Assembly: GCA_017614155.1 (NCBI GenBank)
Contig: JAGACK010000040.1
Location: forward strand, 56,717-120,716
Length of the DNA: 64,000 nucleotides
Direction: 5' to 3'
From: Lachnospiraceae bacterium
GTDB lineage: Bacteria; Bacillota; Clostridia; Lachnospirales; Lachnospiraceae
Below are positions 52,552 to 61,257 of the stretch, in pieces. The notes beneath the pieces are model-generated. The model had not been told where the DNA came from and made no database searches. It saw nothing but the letters and a program-made list of their open reading frames with translations. The translations under genes were made by a program, and so were the position numbers. Positions within the stretch are counted from its first letter, which is position 1, and each line of letters starts with the position of its first letter.

Positions 52552-53898
52552 TTATTCGACTGTGACTCCGGCCCACCGTCCCCTGCGGTAGGATCCGTAA
52601 AAGGCTGCCGCGCGGAATACCCAGTCTATGTACATCCCGATCCACACACCGAGCACTCCCAGGCTGAAGACCTTTGCGAGAATGATTGCGCTTCCTATCC
52701 GGAATACCCACATTGAAAAGGTGCTGACGACCATGGAATACTTTACCTTTCCGGCAGCGCGCAGTATGTTCGGCGTGCAGAAGCTTTCCGCCCAGAAAAA
52801 CATCGAGCATATGGCGCAGGTTGTAAGAAGCCTGGCAGTTTCAAAATAGGTCGCATCAGACAGCTGATAGAGAAGCAGTATCGGTCTGAGCAGGATCAGA
52901 TGGAGGGACTGGGCTGCAAACTCCGATATAAGCCCAATCCTGTGAAGGAGCCTGCCGTACCGAAGCGTTTCCTTCCTGTCGCCGTATCCGACAGCCTGGC
53001 CTATGACCACGAGCATGGTCTGGCAGACCGCAGACCCCGGCACATTGAAAAATGCGGATACATTTCCGCCAATGGCGTTTGCTGTGATCGCAACCGTTCC
53101 GAATCCGGATATCATGCTGGCAAGCATCAGCTTTCCGATCTGGAACATGCCGTTTTCGATACCGCTCGGGATCCCGATGGACAGTATCCTTTTTATCATC
53201 TTTGGATCGGGGATGAAAAAAGTCTTTGGCGTAAGTGCCAGAACGGGATTTTTTTTCTGCAGGAACCATATCACGGCAAAGGCCGCTATGAAGCGTGAAG
53301 CGGTGGTCGCTATCGCAGCTCCCGCAACACCCATGTTAAATCCGTAGATGAGCAGGGCATTGCCGCCGAGATTGAATATATTCATCACAAGGCTGGCAAG
53401 GAGACTTATCCTGCTGTTTCCCTGGCTCCGAAATACTGCGGCTCCGGCATTGTATGCGCCTAAAGCCGGATAGGACAGCGCCGAAATGAAAAAGTAGGTA
53501 ACGGCGCTTTCCATTACATCTGCTTCGATCTTTCCGAAGATGATCACGATGAGAAATCTGTATGAAAAGAGGATGATGAGCATCAGGCCCAGAGATGATG
53601 TCACGAGAACAAGCATCAGCTGGCCTGAAGCAAGCTTTGCATGCCCTTTGTGATCCTGGCCTATATAGCGGCTTATGATGACTGCCCCTCCGGTGGCAAG
53701 GGCGGAGAGTATCTGTATGAAAAGCACGGATATGGAATCGACCAGGGATATCCCGGATACCGCTGCTTCTCCGCAGGATGCGACCATAACGGAATCAAAC
53801 AGTCCCAGGCTTATCGCAAGAAACTGTTCTCCCAGTATCGGGAGCATCAGTCTGATCATTTTGTTACGGTCAAAAAGGACCGTTCTGTTTTCAGACAT
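52552..53898 (-). CDS. MATE-family multidrug/cation efflux transporter
   Basis: 448 aa with twelve hydrophobic helices. MLPILGEQFLAISLGLFDSVMVASCGEAAVSGISLVDS at the start and AIATTASRFIAAFAVIWFLQKK in the middle are MATE features. It exports cationic compounds using a Na or H gradient. It starts 14 bases downstream of the permease-GGDEF gene stop on the same strand, so the two are probably cotranscribed. This raises the possibility that the signal controls or reports on export. Confidence 0.9.
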   Translation of the reverse strand: MSENRTVLFDRNKMIRLMLPILGEQFLAISLGLFDSVMVASCGEAAVSGISLVDSISVLFIQILSALATGGAVIISRYIGQDHKGHAKLASGQLMLVLVTSSLGLMLIILFSYRFLIVIIFGKIEADVMESAVTYFFISALSYPALGAYNAGAAVFRSQGNSRISLLASLVMNIFNLGGNALLIYGFNMGVAGAAIATTASRFIAAFAVIWFLQKKNPVLALTPKTFFIPDPKMIKRILSIGIPSGIENGMFQIGKLMLASMISGFGTVAITANAIGGNVSAFFNVPGSAVCQTMLVVIGQAVGYGDRKETLRYGRLLHRIGLISEFAAQSLHLILLRPILLLYQLSDATYFETARLLTTCAICSMFFWAESFCTPNILRAAGKVKYSMVVSTFSMWVFRIGSAIILAKVFSLGVLGVWIGMYIDWVFRAAAFYGSYRRGRWAGVTVE

Positions 53899-53912
53899 TT
53901 TTTCAGTCTACC

Positions 53913-56156
53913 TCAATCCGGTTTTTTTCGGGCCCGTTCGGCCTCGGCAAGCTTCATTTCAGCCTTTCTTGAGTACATGAGCTCATCGGCCCTGGTAAAG
54001 ACCTCTCCGAAAGTCCGGTCTTCATCCTTTGCAAAATCGCTTATGCCCACAGCAAGAGAAGAGCCGATCCGGTCAAAAAGATCATCAGACTCGCGGTTTA
54101 GCAGTTCCACAAGCGCAGAGCGGTTTTCGTGATCACTGCCTTCGAGCACGACCACAAATTCATCGCCGCCGATCCTGTAAACAGGGCTGTGTGAAAAAAC
54201 TTTGCAGATCATCCTGCAGTTCAGGAAGATGCATTCGTCTCCCTTTTTGTGTCCTTCATTATCGTTGATTTTTTTCAGATTATTCACATCACATACCGCC
54301 ACTGAAAAGGCCTCGACCGCACCGTTCTTTATACGGGCGTTCATTTCGCTCTCCTTCAGGGAATAAGCCTGACGGTTCTTTACTCCGGTCAGTTCATCAG
54401 TAGTGGCTTTCTTTTCCGCCATTCCGATCAGCTTCGAGCTTTCTTCTTCTCTCTTTTTCATGATCTGATAGTTGCTGATGATGATAGCGGCTGACAGCAA
54501 GAAGATTCCGAAAGAGGCGATCGTGAACAGGGCGTTTGCATTATCTATCTTTTCTGCCTGGAGCTGAAGATAATCCGCCTCAGGATCCTTTTCATCAAAG
54601 TTCCCGGCAATTTCCGAATAATGACGGCGGATCTCTTCCATGGTCTCATCGGTTACTCTCTGAGTCTCTTTTGTGACCCACATCATCGAGGAAAAGAGGA
54701 CGAAAAGCAGGAGAATGACCCATACGATCACGGAATGTCCGTATTTTCCGTCCTTGTCCCGTATAACCAGATTTCTGAAATAGACGAGACCGATGACGGC
54801 CCAGATGGCAAATAGAATATATGATGCGGATTCCATGACATCAAACGACAGAAGGTGGGGGATCAGGATCATGATCACGAAAACGAACATCAAAATGACG
54901 CCTGTAAACCCTGCAGCTTTCTGGGGTTTAAGTCCGTCCTTCTTTGCGTCACGGTATACCGAATATGAAACAAGGGCATATATGAGGGTTGCGCCCAGAG
55001 TTGTGACATCCACTATCCATCCTATTGCGGTCCGGCCAAGGAAGGGAATGAAAACCGACACGGCGGCAACGGCAAATACTGCTTTTGAAGGATTGCCGTT
55101 TTGATCGACTCTGCCAAGGAATCCCGGCGCGCTCTCGTCTCTGCCCGCAGCATACAGGAGTCTTGAAAGAGCCAGGGTATTTCCGATCAGGCTGGTAAGT
55201 ATGGCTCCCAAAAGCGCAGCCATCAGTATTATGACCCCGGCATTTCCCAGATAATGATATGCTGCATAAAAAGCCGGGACTGCCTTCAGACCGGTCAGAC
55301 TGCCCATATCATTTATATAATCGATCCAACTGGTATATTCTTCGGGATAGGCCGAGACCGAAAGAAGCGTCACGCAGATATAAACAGCAGTTGTCATTAC
55401 CACGGATGCAACCAGTATTTTTTTTATCTTTTTTGTTTCAAATGAGTATTCGCCGGAAAAATGCGCTATGTTTTCAAAACCGATGAATGCCCAGGGCGAT
55501 ATGACCGCGATCTTTGCGATCTGCGATATGGCTGCGGAATCAGACTGGAAAAACGGCCTGAAGTCAAAACCGCTGTTTGGATGATATATGAGCGCCAGGA
55601 CAGCACAGAGCGCAAAACCGGCGACAAACAGGAAGGCCGCGGCGATCATGACCGCATTGACGGCTCGTTTGCAGAAGGCGCAGAACAGCCCCGTAACGGC
55701 GACAGCGGCTATTGCCAGGAGCGCTTCGCCAAGGTATACCTCATAACCGAATATCCCGTAATGAAGACCGAAGCGGAAAACATCTCCGGCAAAGAATCTT
55801 GCAAACAGGGGGACTGATGTGATATTTGCCCACAGGATCGATATATAGGTGATGAGCAGGAACCAGCCGGCAAGAAAACCGTGATCGGATCCGCACACAT
55901 TGCTCACATATCTGTATATCCCGCCGGCGTCCTGACATCTGTTTATCATAAACTGCAGATTGTATGCTATGACAAGGATGACGACCATCCCGGCTATAAG
56001 CCCAAGGATGGTCCCTGCCACTCCGGCCTTTGCAAGATATGTATTGCAGGTAACGATAAGAGATCCCCAGCCTATGCTCGTGCCGATGGAGAATGCCCAC
56101 ATGGAGAGCGGTCCGAATCTTTTGTTCAGTTGTCCGTTTTTGTGCTCAGTGTTCAT
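53913..56156 (-). CDS. APC-family amino acid permease fused to a GGDEF diguanylate cyclase
   Basis: 747 aa. Residues about 10-480 form an APC-superfamily permease: FGPLSMWAFSIGTSIGWGSLIVTCNTYLAKAG is the first-helix signature, and SPWAFIGFENIAHFSGE matches the helix 6 region. Two more helices flank an extracytoplasmic loop of about 60 residues (WVTKETQRVTDETMEE..., ending before LFTIASFGIFLLSAAIIISNY). A short coiled linker leads to a GGDEF domain at about 580-735, with DELTGVKNRQAY, AVCDVNNLKKINDNEGHKKGDE and an intact RIGGDEFVVVLEG. The cyclase should make c-di-GMP. The fusion suggests transporter-coupled signalling; the amino acid is unknown. Confidence 0.9.
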   Translation of the reverse strand: MNTEHKNGQLNKRFGPLSMWAFSIGTSIGWGSLIVTCNTYLAKAGVAGTILGLIAGMVVILVIAYNLQFMINRCQDAGGIYRYVSNVCGSDHGFLAGWFLLITYISILWANITSVPLFARFFAGDVFRFGLHYGIFGYEVYLGEALLAIAAVAVTGLFCAFCKRAVNAVMIAAAFLFVAGFALCAVLALIYHPNSGFDFRPFFQSDSAAISQIAKIAVISPWAFIGFENIAHFSGEYSFETKKIKKILVASVVMTTAVYICVTLLSVSAYPEEYTSWIDYINDMGSLTGLKAVPAFYAAYHYLGNAGVIILMAALLGAILTSLIGNTLALSRLLYAAGRDESAPGFLGRVDQNGNPSKAVFAVAAVSVFIPFLGRTAIGWIVDVTTLGATLIYALVSYSVYRDAKKDGLKPQKAAGFTGVILMFVFVIMILIPHLLSFDVMESASYILFAIWAVIGLVYFRNLVIRDKDGKYGHSVIVWVILLLFVLFSSMMWVTKETQRVTDETMEEIRRHYSEIAGNFDEKDPEADYLQLQAEKIDNANALFTIASFGIFLLSAAIIISNYQIMKKREEESSKLIGMAEKKATTDELTGVKNRQAYSLKESEMNARIKNGAVEAFSVAVCDVNNLKKINDNEGHKKGDECIFLNCRMICKVFSHSPVYRIGGDEFVVVLEGSDHENRSALVELLNRESDDLFDRIGSSLAVGISDFAKDEDRTFGEVFTRADELMYSRKAEMKLAEAERARKKPD

Positions 56157-56277
56157 ATTCCGATTTTATAACAAACCTTTGCCGGGGTCAAAAGAATCGG
56201 ATACAAAAAACAGATCAAAAAATTTGCGGATGAACGGATGAAGTGATATTATATGTCCTGAAGGAACAATCAGTGGA

Positions 56278-56312
56278 TCACCTTTTGCTCCTGAAAAAAT
56301 CAAAAAAGGTGA
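56278..56312 (+). promoter_or_regulatory. Possible Shine-Dalgarno-masking hairpin before the PAS gene
   Basis: TCACCTTTT (56278-56286) is complementary to AAAAGGTGA (56304-56312), which forms most of the ribosome site of the PAS gene. The stem is 9 bp with a 17-base loop. Confidence 0.45.
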
Positions 56313-56322
56313 GGACAAAAAA

Positions 56323-56934
56323 ATGATAGACCAGCAATATGATTTGAAAGGAAGTCTGAGAATGAGCGAGGATAGCAGAAAAAGAAGAGACCGTTACGCG
56401 GACGAATTTGCACTGACAAAGTATACTCTCCCTGTCGTATGGCAGATGGCAGAGGTCATCCCCGGAGGATTTTTCATCTACCGTGAGGATGAAAAAAGAG
56501 AACTAATCTATTCAAACAAAAAAGTTCATGAGATATTCGGCTGCAAAAATCTGGCTGAGTTCAAGGAGTATACCGGCTATAATTTCCAGGGCATGGTATA
56601 TCCGGAGGACTTTGAAAAGATCCAGTCGGCTATCGACAGCCAGATAGATTCCGAAGAAGGTGACGGCATGGATCATGTTGTATACCGTATAAAGAGAAAA
56701 GACGGCGAGATCAGATGGGTCGATGATTACGGACACTTCAGCCACTCTCCCGAGTATGGCGATGTTTACTATGTTTTCATAAACGACATTACCGAGGCAA
56801 AAGCAAGCGAGGATGCGGAGAAGACCCTTGAGGCGATCCCTGAAAAAATCGGAAAGATCCTTGAAAAGGCTGCCGAGGGAGATTATGAGGCTGTCAGCGA
56901 AGGACTTGAGGGATTAAAGGAATCTTTATCATAA
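56323..56934 (+). CDS. Stand-alone PAS-domain protein
   Basis: 203 aa. Residues about 40-170 form a PAS fold with a PAC end: GGFFIYREDEKRELIYSNKKVHEIFGC, MVYPEDFEKIQSAIDSQ, VVYRIKRKDGEIRWVDDYGHFS and YYVFINDITEAKASE. A helical tail of about 35 residues follows. No kinase, GGDEF or DNA-binding domain is attached, so it probably acts by protein interaction. It is divergent from the permease-GGDEF gene, 166 bases away. ATG 56323 follows GGTGAGGA; an in-frame ATG at 56362 after AAAGGAAG is an alternative. Confidence 0.82.
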   Translation: MIDQQYDLKGSLRMSEDSRKRRDRYADEFALTKYTLPVVWQMAEVIPGGFFIYREDEKRELIYSNKKVHEIFGCKNLAEFKEYTGYNFQGMVYPEDFEKIQSAIDSQIDSEEGDGMDHVVYRIKRKDGEIRWVDDYGHFSHSPEYGDVYYVFINDITEAKASEDAEKTLEAIPEKIGKILEKAAEGDYEAVSEGLEGLKESLS

Positions 56935-56950
56935 GTATAATAAAAACATG

Positions 56951-56990
56951 CAGCCCCGGGGAAGGTGAAGTCTCCGGGGCTGATTTTTTT
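56951..56990 (+). terminator. Terminator of the PAS gene
   Basis: CAGCCCCGGGGA and TCTCCGGGGCTG form a 12-bp stem with one wobble, followed by ATTTTTTT. Confidence 0.92.
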
Positions 56991-57078
56991 CTTTCATAAC
57001 AACAAGATATAGTGTATAATCTATAAGGTTATGCACATGATATGGTTTTGGTGATGTGGTCAAAGGGACTATTGTACA

Positions 57079-58176
57079 ATGTACGGTTACGGTAACGAGC
57101 AATACCGCCTTTCGGATTCATATAGAAGAAAACGCCCGAAAAAGCTCATATGGATACTTGCAGGCGCAGCGGTCCTTCTGATCGTGGCAGGGCTGATTTT
57201 CACCCTGGTGCATGTGATCAGGGAAAGAAAGGCTGCAGACGACGAAGAAACAAAGGAAATTGCGGTTTCGGAGGCTGCGGCAGCGGCCGGCCCGGTGATG
57301 GTACCGGTGGACACACCTGTATGGCAGGGCGAAGAGGAGAGCAGCATAGAGGAGTATGAGCCGCTTAAAGTTGAGCCGGATGATCGTACAGTCGGGGTCA
57401 GTGACGAGGTTGTCAGCGAATACGCAGTCCTGATCTCTCTTTCGGAAAACCGTGTTGTGGCTGCAAGGAACTGCCGTCAGAAAATGTATCCAGCATCGAT
57501 GACAAAGGTGCTGACCGTACTGGTCGCAGCCGAGAATTTAAGGGATATGAGCGCTCTTGATGATATATTTGAGATGACGCAGGCTATAGAAGGCTTCAGC
57601 TATGAGAACGGATGCAGCAATGTAGGCTTCATGCCGGGTGAAAAGATACCGGTAAAGGATCTTTTTTACGGTACGATCCTTCCGTCGGGAGCCGATGCGG
57701 CAATGGGGCTTGCGGAATATATTGCAGGTTCTCAGGAGGCCTTTGTCGACATGATGAACGAAAAGGCGGCAGAGCTTGGGATATCGGAGACATCACATTT
57801 TACAAACTGTGTGGGCCTCTATGATGACGAGCATTACACAACGGCCATGGATATGGCGGTCATAATGGATGCGGCCATGAAAAACGATGTCAGCCGCGAG
57901 GCCCTGACGCGCCATATCTATACTACGACCGCAACCGCAGAGCATCCTGACGGGATAACGGTTTCCAACTGGTTTTTAAGAAGGATAGAGGACAAGCAGG
58001 AAACAGGCCAGGTCCTGGGGGCAAAGACGGGTTTTGTCAATCAGTCAAAAAACTGTGCCGTAAGCTATGGCGTGTCGGATGAGGGAAAACCTTTCATCTG
58101 TGTTACGGGCTCTTCTTCAAGCTCCTGGCGCTGTATCTATGACCATGTTGACATATACACAAATCTTGCGTTCTGA
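57079..58176 (+). CDS. D-alanyl-D-alanine carboxypeptidase (DacA/PBP5 family)
   Basis: 365 aa. One N-terminal membrane helix (LIWILAGAAVLLIVAGLIFTLVHVI) anchors the protein, followed by an acidic linker. The S11 peptidase domain starts near residue 110. The SxxK motif is S140-M-T-K143 in PASMTKVLT, and KTG is in GAKTGFVNQ. The second motif reads SGAD (203-206) instead of the usual SGN. It trims the terminal D-Ala of peptidoglycan stem peptides. It lies just upstream of a glycosyltransferase gene. An AAGGG and a TATAAT at 57015-57020 lie upstream. Confidence 0.88.
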   Translation: MYGYGNEQYRLSDSYRRKRPKKLIWILAGAAVLLIVAGLIFTLVHVIRERKAADDEETKEIAVSEAAAAAGPVMVPVDTPVWQGEEESSIEEYEPLKVEPDDRTVGVSDEVVSEYAVLISLSENRVVAARNCRQKMYPASMTKVLTVLVAAENLRDMSALDDIFEMTQAIEGFSYENGCSNVGFMPGEKIPVKDLFYGTILPSGADAAMGLAEYIAGSQEAFVDMMNEKAAELGISETSHFTNCVGLYDDEHYTTAMDMAVIMDAAMKNDVSREALTRHIYTTTATAEHPDGITVSNWFLRRIEDKQETGQVLGAKTGFVNQSKNCAVSYGVSDEGKPFICVTGSSSSSWRCIYDHVDIYTNLAF

Positions 58177-58216
58177 TTGGAAAATGGACAGGACACCTGA
58201 TAATAAAGAACGAAAA

Positions 58217-59449
58217 ATGAAAGCAGCACATTTTTGTACAACCGATTTCGGAGGAGCTTTCAGGGCAGCATCACGGATCAACAGTGCCATGCGGCTTTGC
58301 AATGCCGATTCATCGCTTTTTGTGAGGACTAAGACCCGCTCTGATACGGACTGTACCGGGATCATCGATACTCCCGTAAAGAGTTTTGTATCAAAGTCGA
58401 AAAACCTTGCAAACCTCATGCTGTCCAAAGGTGAAGTGATCACCGACCGGTTCGGCACAGACATTACAAAAACGCAGGCGGCAAAAAACGCCGATGTGAT
58501 CATCCTTCACTGGGTAAATTCCTTTGTATCTGCAGGCACGATAAAGAAACTTGCGGAAAGCGGAAAGCCTGTGATATGGGTCATGCACGACATGTGGCCG
58601 TATACCGGCGGATGTCATCACGGCTATGGCTGTGAAAGGTATGAAGAAGGCTGCGGGAAATGTCCATTCCTTAAAAGCACAGATGAAAATGACCGTTCGA
58701 GAAAGAACTTCCTTCAAAAACAGGAGGCGCTTAAAGGATCCGGCTTTGCCATTGTTTCGCCGAGTATCTGGAATAAGGAATGCTCTGAAAAAAGCGGCAT
58801 CATGGCGGGACTTCAAAAGCATGTGATCAGAAATCCCATAGATACAAAGATATACAATCCGCAGGGAGATCCGTACCTGATACGAAAGAAACTCGGGCTG
58901 CCGATGCACAAAAAGCTGATACTCTTCGGAGCCATGGTCCAGTCCGTGCACAAATGGGAAGGCATGCAAATGGTGGCAGAGGCAGTGGCTCTGCTTCCCG
59001 CTGATATTAAAAAGGACTGTGAGCTTTTATTGTTCGGAAACGCCCCGGGCATGGATCTTTCAGTATTTGATATACCTGCCAGATCGCTCGGACACATAGA
59101 CGGAGAAAAAGAGATAGCAGATATATACCGGGCAGCGGATGTATTCATATCACCCTCGGTCGCGGACAATTATCCGAACACCCTGCTTGAGTCCATCTGC
59201 TGCGGTACGCCCTGTGTATGCTTTGACATAGGCGGGATGGGGGATCTGGTAAAGACCGGAGTTACCGGATATCTTGCGGCGCCGAAGGATACAGGGGATC
59301 TTTCAAAGGGCCTTTTCGCTGTTTTTGACAGTGACCTGAAAGAAAAACTTAAAAGTCCCGAGCATAATAAGAACCTTTCTGACAATTCCTATGATATAAT
59401 AGGCAGGCAGTATGTAAAGCTTTGCGAAGAGTTGATGGATAATGGCTGA
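58217..59449 (+). CDS. Glycosyltransferase, GT4-like
   Basis: About 410 aa from ATG 58217; an in-frame ATG at 58184 is possible and neither has a strong ribosome site. The start MKAAHFCTTDFGGAFRAASRIN is the usual N-terminus of this group. WVMHDMWPYTGGCHHGYGCERYEEGCGKCPFL is a characteristic cysteine-rich block. The GT-B C-terminal half includes LILFGAMVQSVHKWEG, DIYRAADVFISPSVADNYPNTLLESICCGTPCVCFDIGG with the conserved E of the E-x7-E type motif. It likely transfers a sugar to a surface glycan. It overlaps holA by 8 bases. Confidence 0.88.
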   Translation: MKAAHFCTTDFGGAFRAASRINSAMRLCNADSSLFVRTKTRSDTDCTGIIDTPVKSFVSKSKNLANLMLSKGEVITDRFGTDITKTQAAKNADVIILHWVNSFVSAGTIKKLAESGKPVIWVMHDMWPYTGGCHHGYGCERYEEGCGKCPFLKSTDENDRSRKNFLQKQEALKGSGFAIVSPSIWNKECSEKSGIMAGLQKHVIRNPIDTKIYNPQGDPYLIRKKLGLPMHKKLILFGAMVQSVHKWEGMQMVAEAVALLPADIKKDCELLLFGNAPGMDLSVFDIPARSLGHIDGEKEIADIYRAADVFISPSVADNYPNTLLESICCGTPCVCFDIGGMGDLVKTGVTGYLAAPKDTGDLSKGLFAVFDSDLKEKLKSPEHNKNLSDNSYDIIGRQYVKLCEELMDNG

Positions 59450-60422
59450 TATTTCTGCTGATATAAAAACAGGCGAATTCAAGAATGTTTACCTGATCTA
59501 CGGGGAAGAGAGATATCTTCGTGAAAACTATGCGGGCAAACTATTAAAGGCGCTGGTCGCTCCGGGCGACAACCTGAATTTTTCAAAATTCGAGGGAGAT
59601 ACATCAGATATAAACGAGATACTGTCTCTGGCGCAGACCCTGCCCTTCATGGCGGACAGGCGCGTTGTCTTCGTAAAGGATTCGGGATTGTTCCATAAAG
59701 CCTGTGATGAGCTTTTTGATTATCTTGAGGCGCCTGCTGAAGATACCGTGCTCATCTTTGATGAAGAAAATGTTGACAAAAGAAGCAGGAACTACAAGGC
59801 TGTATCAAAGCTGAAAGGCGATGTGAACGCGGCCCCGATGACCGGAGATGCTCTCAAACGCTGGGTCGCTGCCTGTTTTTCAAAAAAATACGGCAAAAAG
59901 ATAAGGGAATCCACGGTTGAGCTTTTGATGTCAAGAGCCGGGACTGACATGTCCGTGCTTTCTTCCGAGATCGCAAAGCTTTCAGGCTATGTCGGACAAA
60001 GAGAGATCATCGAGGATGCGGATGTAGTGACAATGACAAACAGGAACCCTTCCGGCAGCGTATTTGAGATGATAGAGGCTATGACATTAAAGAAGCAGAA
60101 GGAGGCCGTTTCGATCTATTACGAGATGCTTGAGGCGAAGGAAAGCCCCTATGGCATCCTGTCACTTATAGAAAGGCAGTTTAGGATCATCTACATCGTA
60201 AAGGAACTGACGGAAAAAAAGGCATCAAAGCAGGAGATCGCGTCCGCGGCAGGCATAAAGGATTACTTTGTCCCGAAATATCAGAGACAGGCAGCAAAGT
60301 ATTCCAGGACGAAGATCAGACAGGTGCTTGATGAATGCGCGGGGGCGGATGCCGACAGCAAATCCGGCAGGATAGCCGACACTCTTGCGGTCGAGCTTTT
60401 GATAATCAGGTTTTCTTCTTGA
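59442..60422 (+). CDS. holA: DNA polymerase III delta subunit (clamp loader)
   Basis: 326 aa. NVYLIYGEERYLRENYAGKL is the domain-I start, FADRRVVFVKDSG-like strands follow (PFMADRRVVFVKDSGLFH), and GNPSGSVFEMIEAMTLKKQKEA-type sequence marks the hinge (NPSGSVFEMIEAMT). The C-terminal helical domain ends GRIADTLAVELLIIRF. It opens the beta clamp in the clamp-loader complex. It starts within the end of the glycosyltransferase gene. rpsT, often found nearby in other Firmicutes, is not seen. Confidence 0.94.
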   Translation: MADISADIKTGEFKNVYLIYGEERYLRENYAGKLLKALVAPGDNLNFSKFEGDTSDINEILSLAQTLPFMADRRVVFVKDSGLFHKACDELFDYLEAPAEDTVLIFDEENVDKRSRNYKAVSKLKGDVNAAPMTGDALKRWVAACFSKKYGKKIRESTVELLMSRAGTDMSVLSSEIAKLSGYVGQREIIEDADVVTMTNRNPSGSVFEMIEAMTLKKQKEAVSIYYEMLEAKESPYGILSLIERQFRIIYIVKELTEKKASKQEIASAAGIKDYFVPKYQRQAAKYSRTKIRQVLDECAGADADSKSGRIADTLAVELLIIRFSS

Positions 60423-60474
60423 TCCGGTTTTAAGATTTTAGGATCGCAATTTTTTTGAAAGGAAATATCAGAAT

Positions 60475-61074
60475 ATGAGAGATGTTCCAAAAAAACATGA
60501 GATCTACAGACACTTCAAAGGCGGACTCTATGAGATAGTGACCATAGCCCGCCACACGGAAACCATGGAAGAACTGGTCATTTACAGGAGCATGGAGGAC
60601 AAGACAAAAGTCTATGCCAGGCCGCTGACCATGTTCATGGAGGGGATAGACAGGCAGAAATACCCGAATACAAAAGCGGAGTACCGTTTTGAAAAAGTTG
60701 ACATAAAGAAACCGGATGAATATGCAAAGACACTGGATTCTGTCAATGCCAATGCGGTATCTGATTTCAAGAGACTGGTTGACATAAAGATTAAAGAAAA
60801 ACAGCAGGAGGAAAAGGTTGCCGGCTCGGATGAGATTCCCGAGGGAATATCCCTGGATCTCATCAGATTCCTTGATACGGATGATTTTGAGGAAAAGCTT
60901 GACATCCTCGAGGATGTGAAGGACAGGATAGATGACGGAGTGGTAAGCGCCATGGCGGTTTCCCTCGACCTGGCCATTGAGGAGGGTTCAAAGGAAAGCA
61001 TGATCCACGATATCAGGAATTATCTGATGCTGCAGATGAGATTTGACGGAAAACACTTAAGAGAAAGGCATTAA
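60475..61074 (+). CDS. DUF1653-containing protein
   Basis: 199 aa. Residues about 7-72 match DUF1653: HEIYRHFKGGLYEIVTIARHTETMEELVIYRSMEDKTKVYARPLTMFMEGID. The C-terminal 120 residues are charged and helical (EIPEGISLDLIRFLDTDDFEEKLDIL...) and do not match a family I know. The function of DUF1653 is not established. Two of the GTTGACATAA decamers lie in this gene (60697 and 60778). AAAGGA lies 11 bases upstream of the ATG. Confidence 0.8.
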   Translation: MRDVPKKHEIYRHFKGGLYEIVTIARHTETMEELVIYRSMEDKTKVYARPLTMFMEGIDRQKYPNTKAEYRFEKVDIKKPDEYAKTLDSVNANAVSDFKRLVDIKIKEKQQEEKVAGSDEIPEGISLDLIRFLDTDDFEEKLDILEDVKDRIDDGVVSAMAVSLDLAIEEGSKESMIHDIRNYLMLQMRFDGKHLRERH

Positions 61075-61116
61075 GTCAATATTTTTTTATATAGGTTTAC
61101 CATAAAGCATGGATTT

Positions 61117-61158
61117 AAAAAGGGCGCGAAACTATAATAGAAAATGCGCCCTTTTTTT
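61117..61158 (+). terminator. Rho-independent terminator
   Basis: AAAAGGGCGC (61117-61126) pairs with GCGCCCTTTT (61146-61155) around a 19-base loop, and the T-run continues to 61158. Confidence 0.85.
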
Positions 61159-61257
61159 GTTTGCCACAGATACTGGGTCCTTTTGGTGAGTCCTGTCCGG
61201 GACAGACTTAGAGTGCGCAAAAGGGAAATCTACATTTAAGGAAGGAGCATGGTACAG

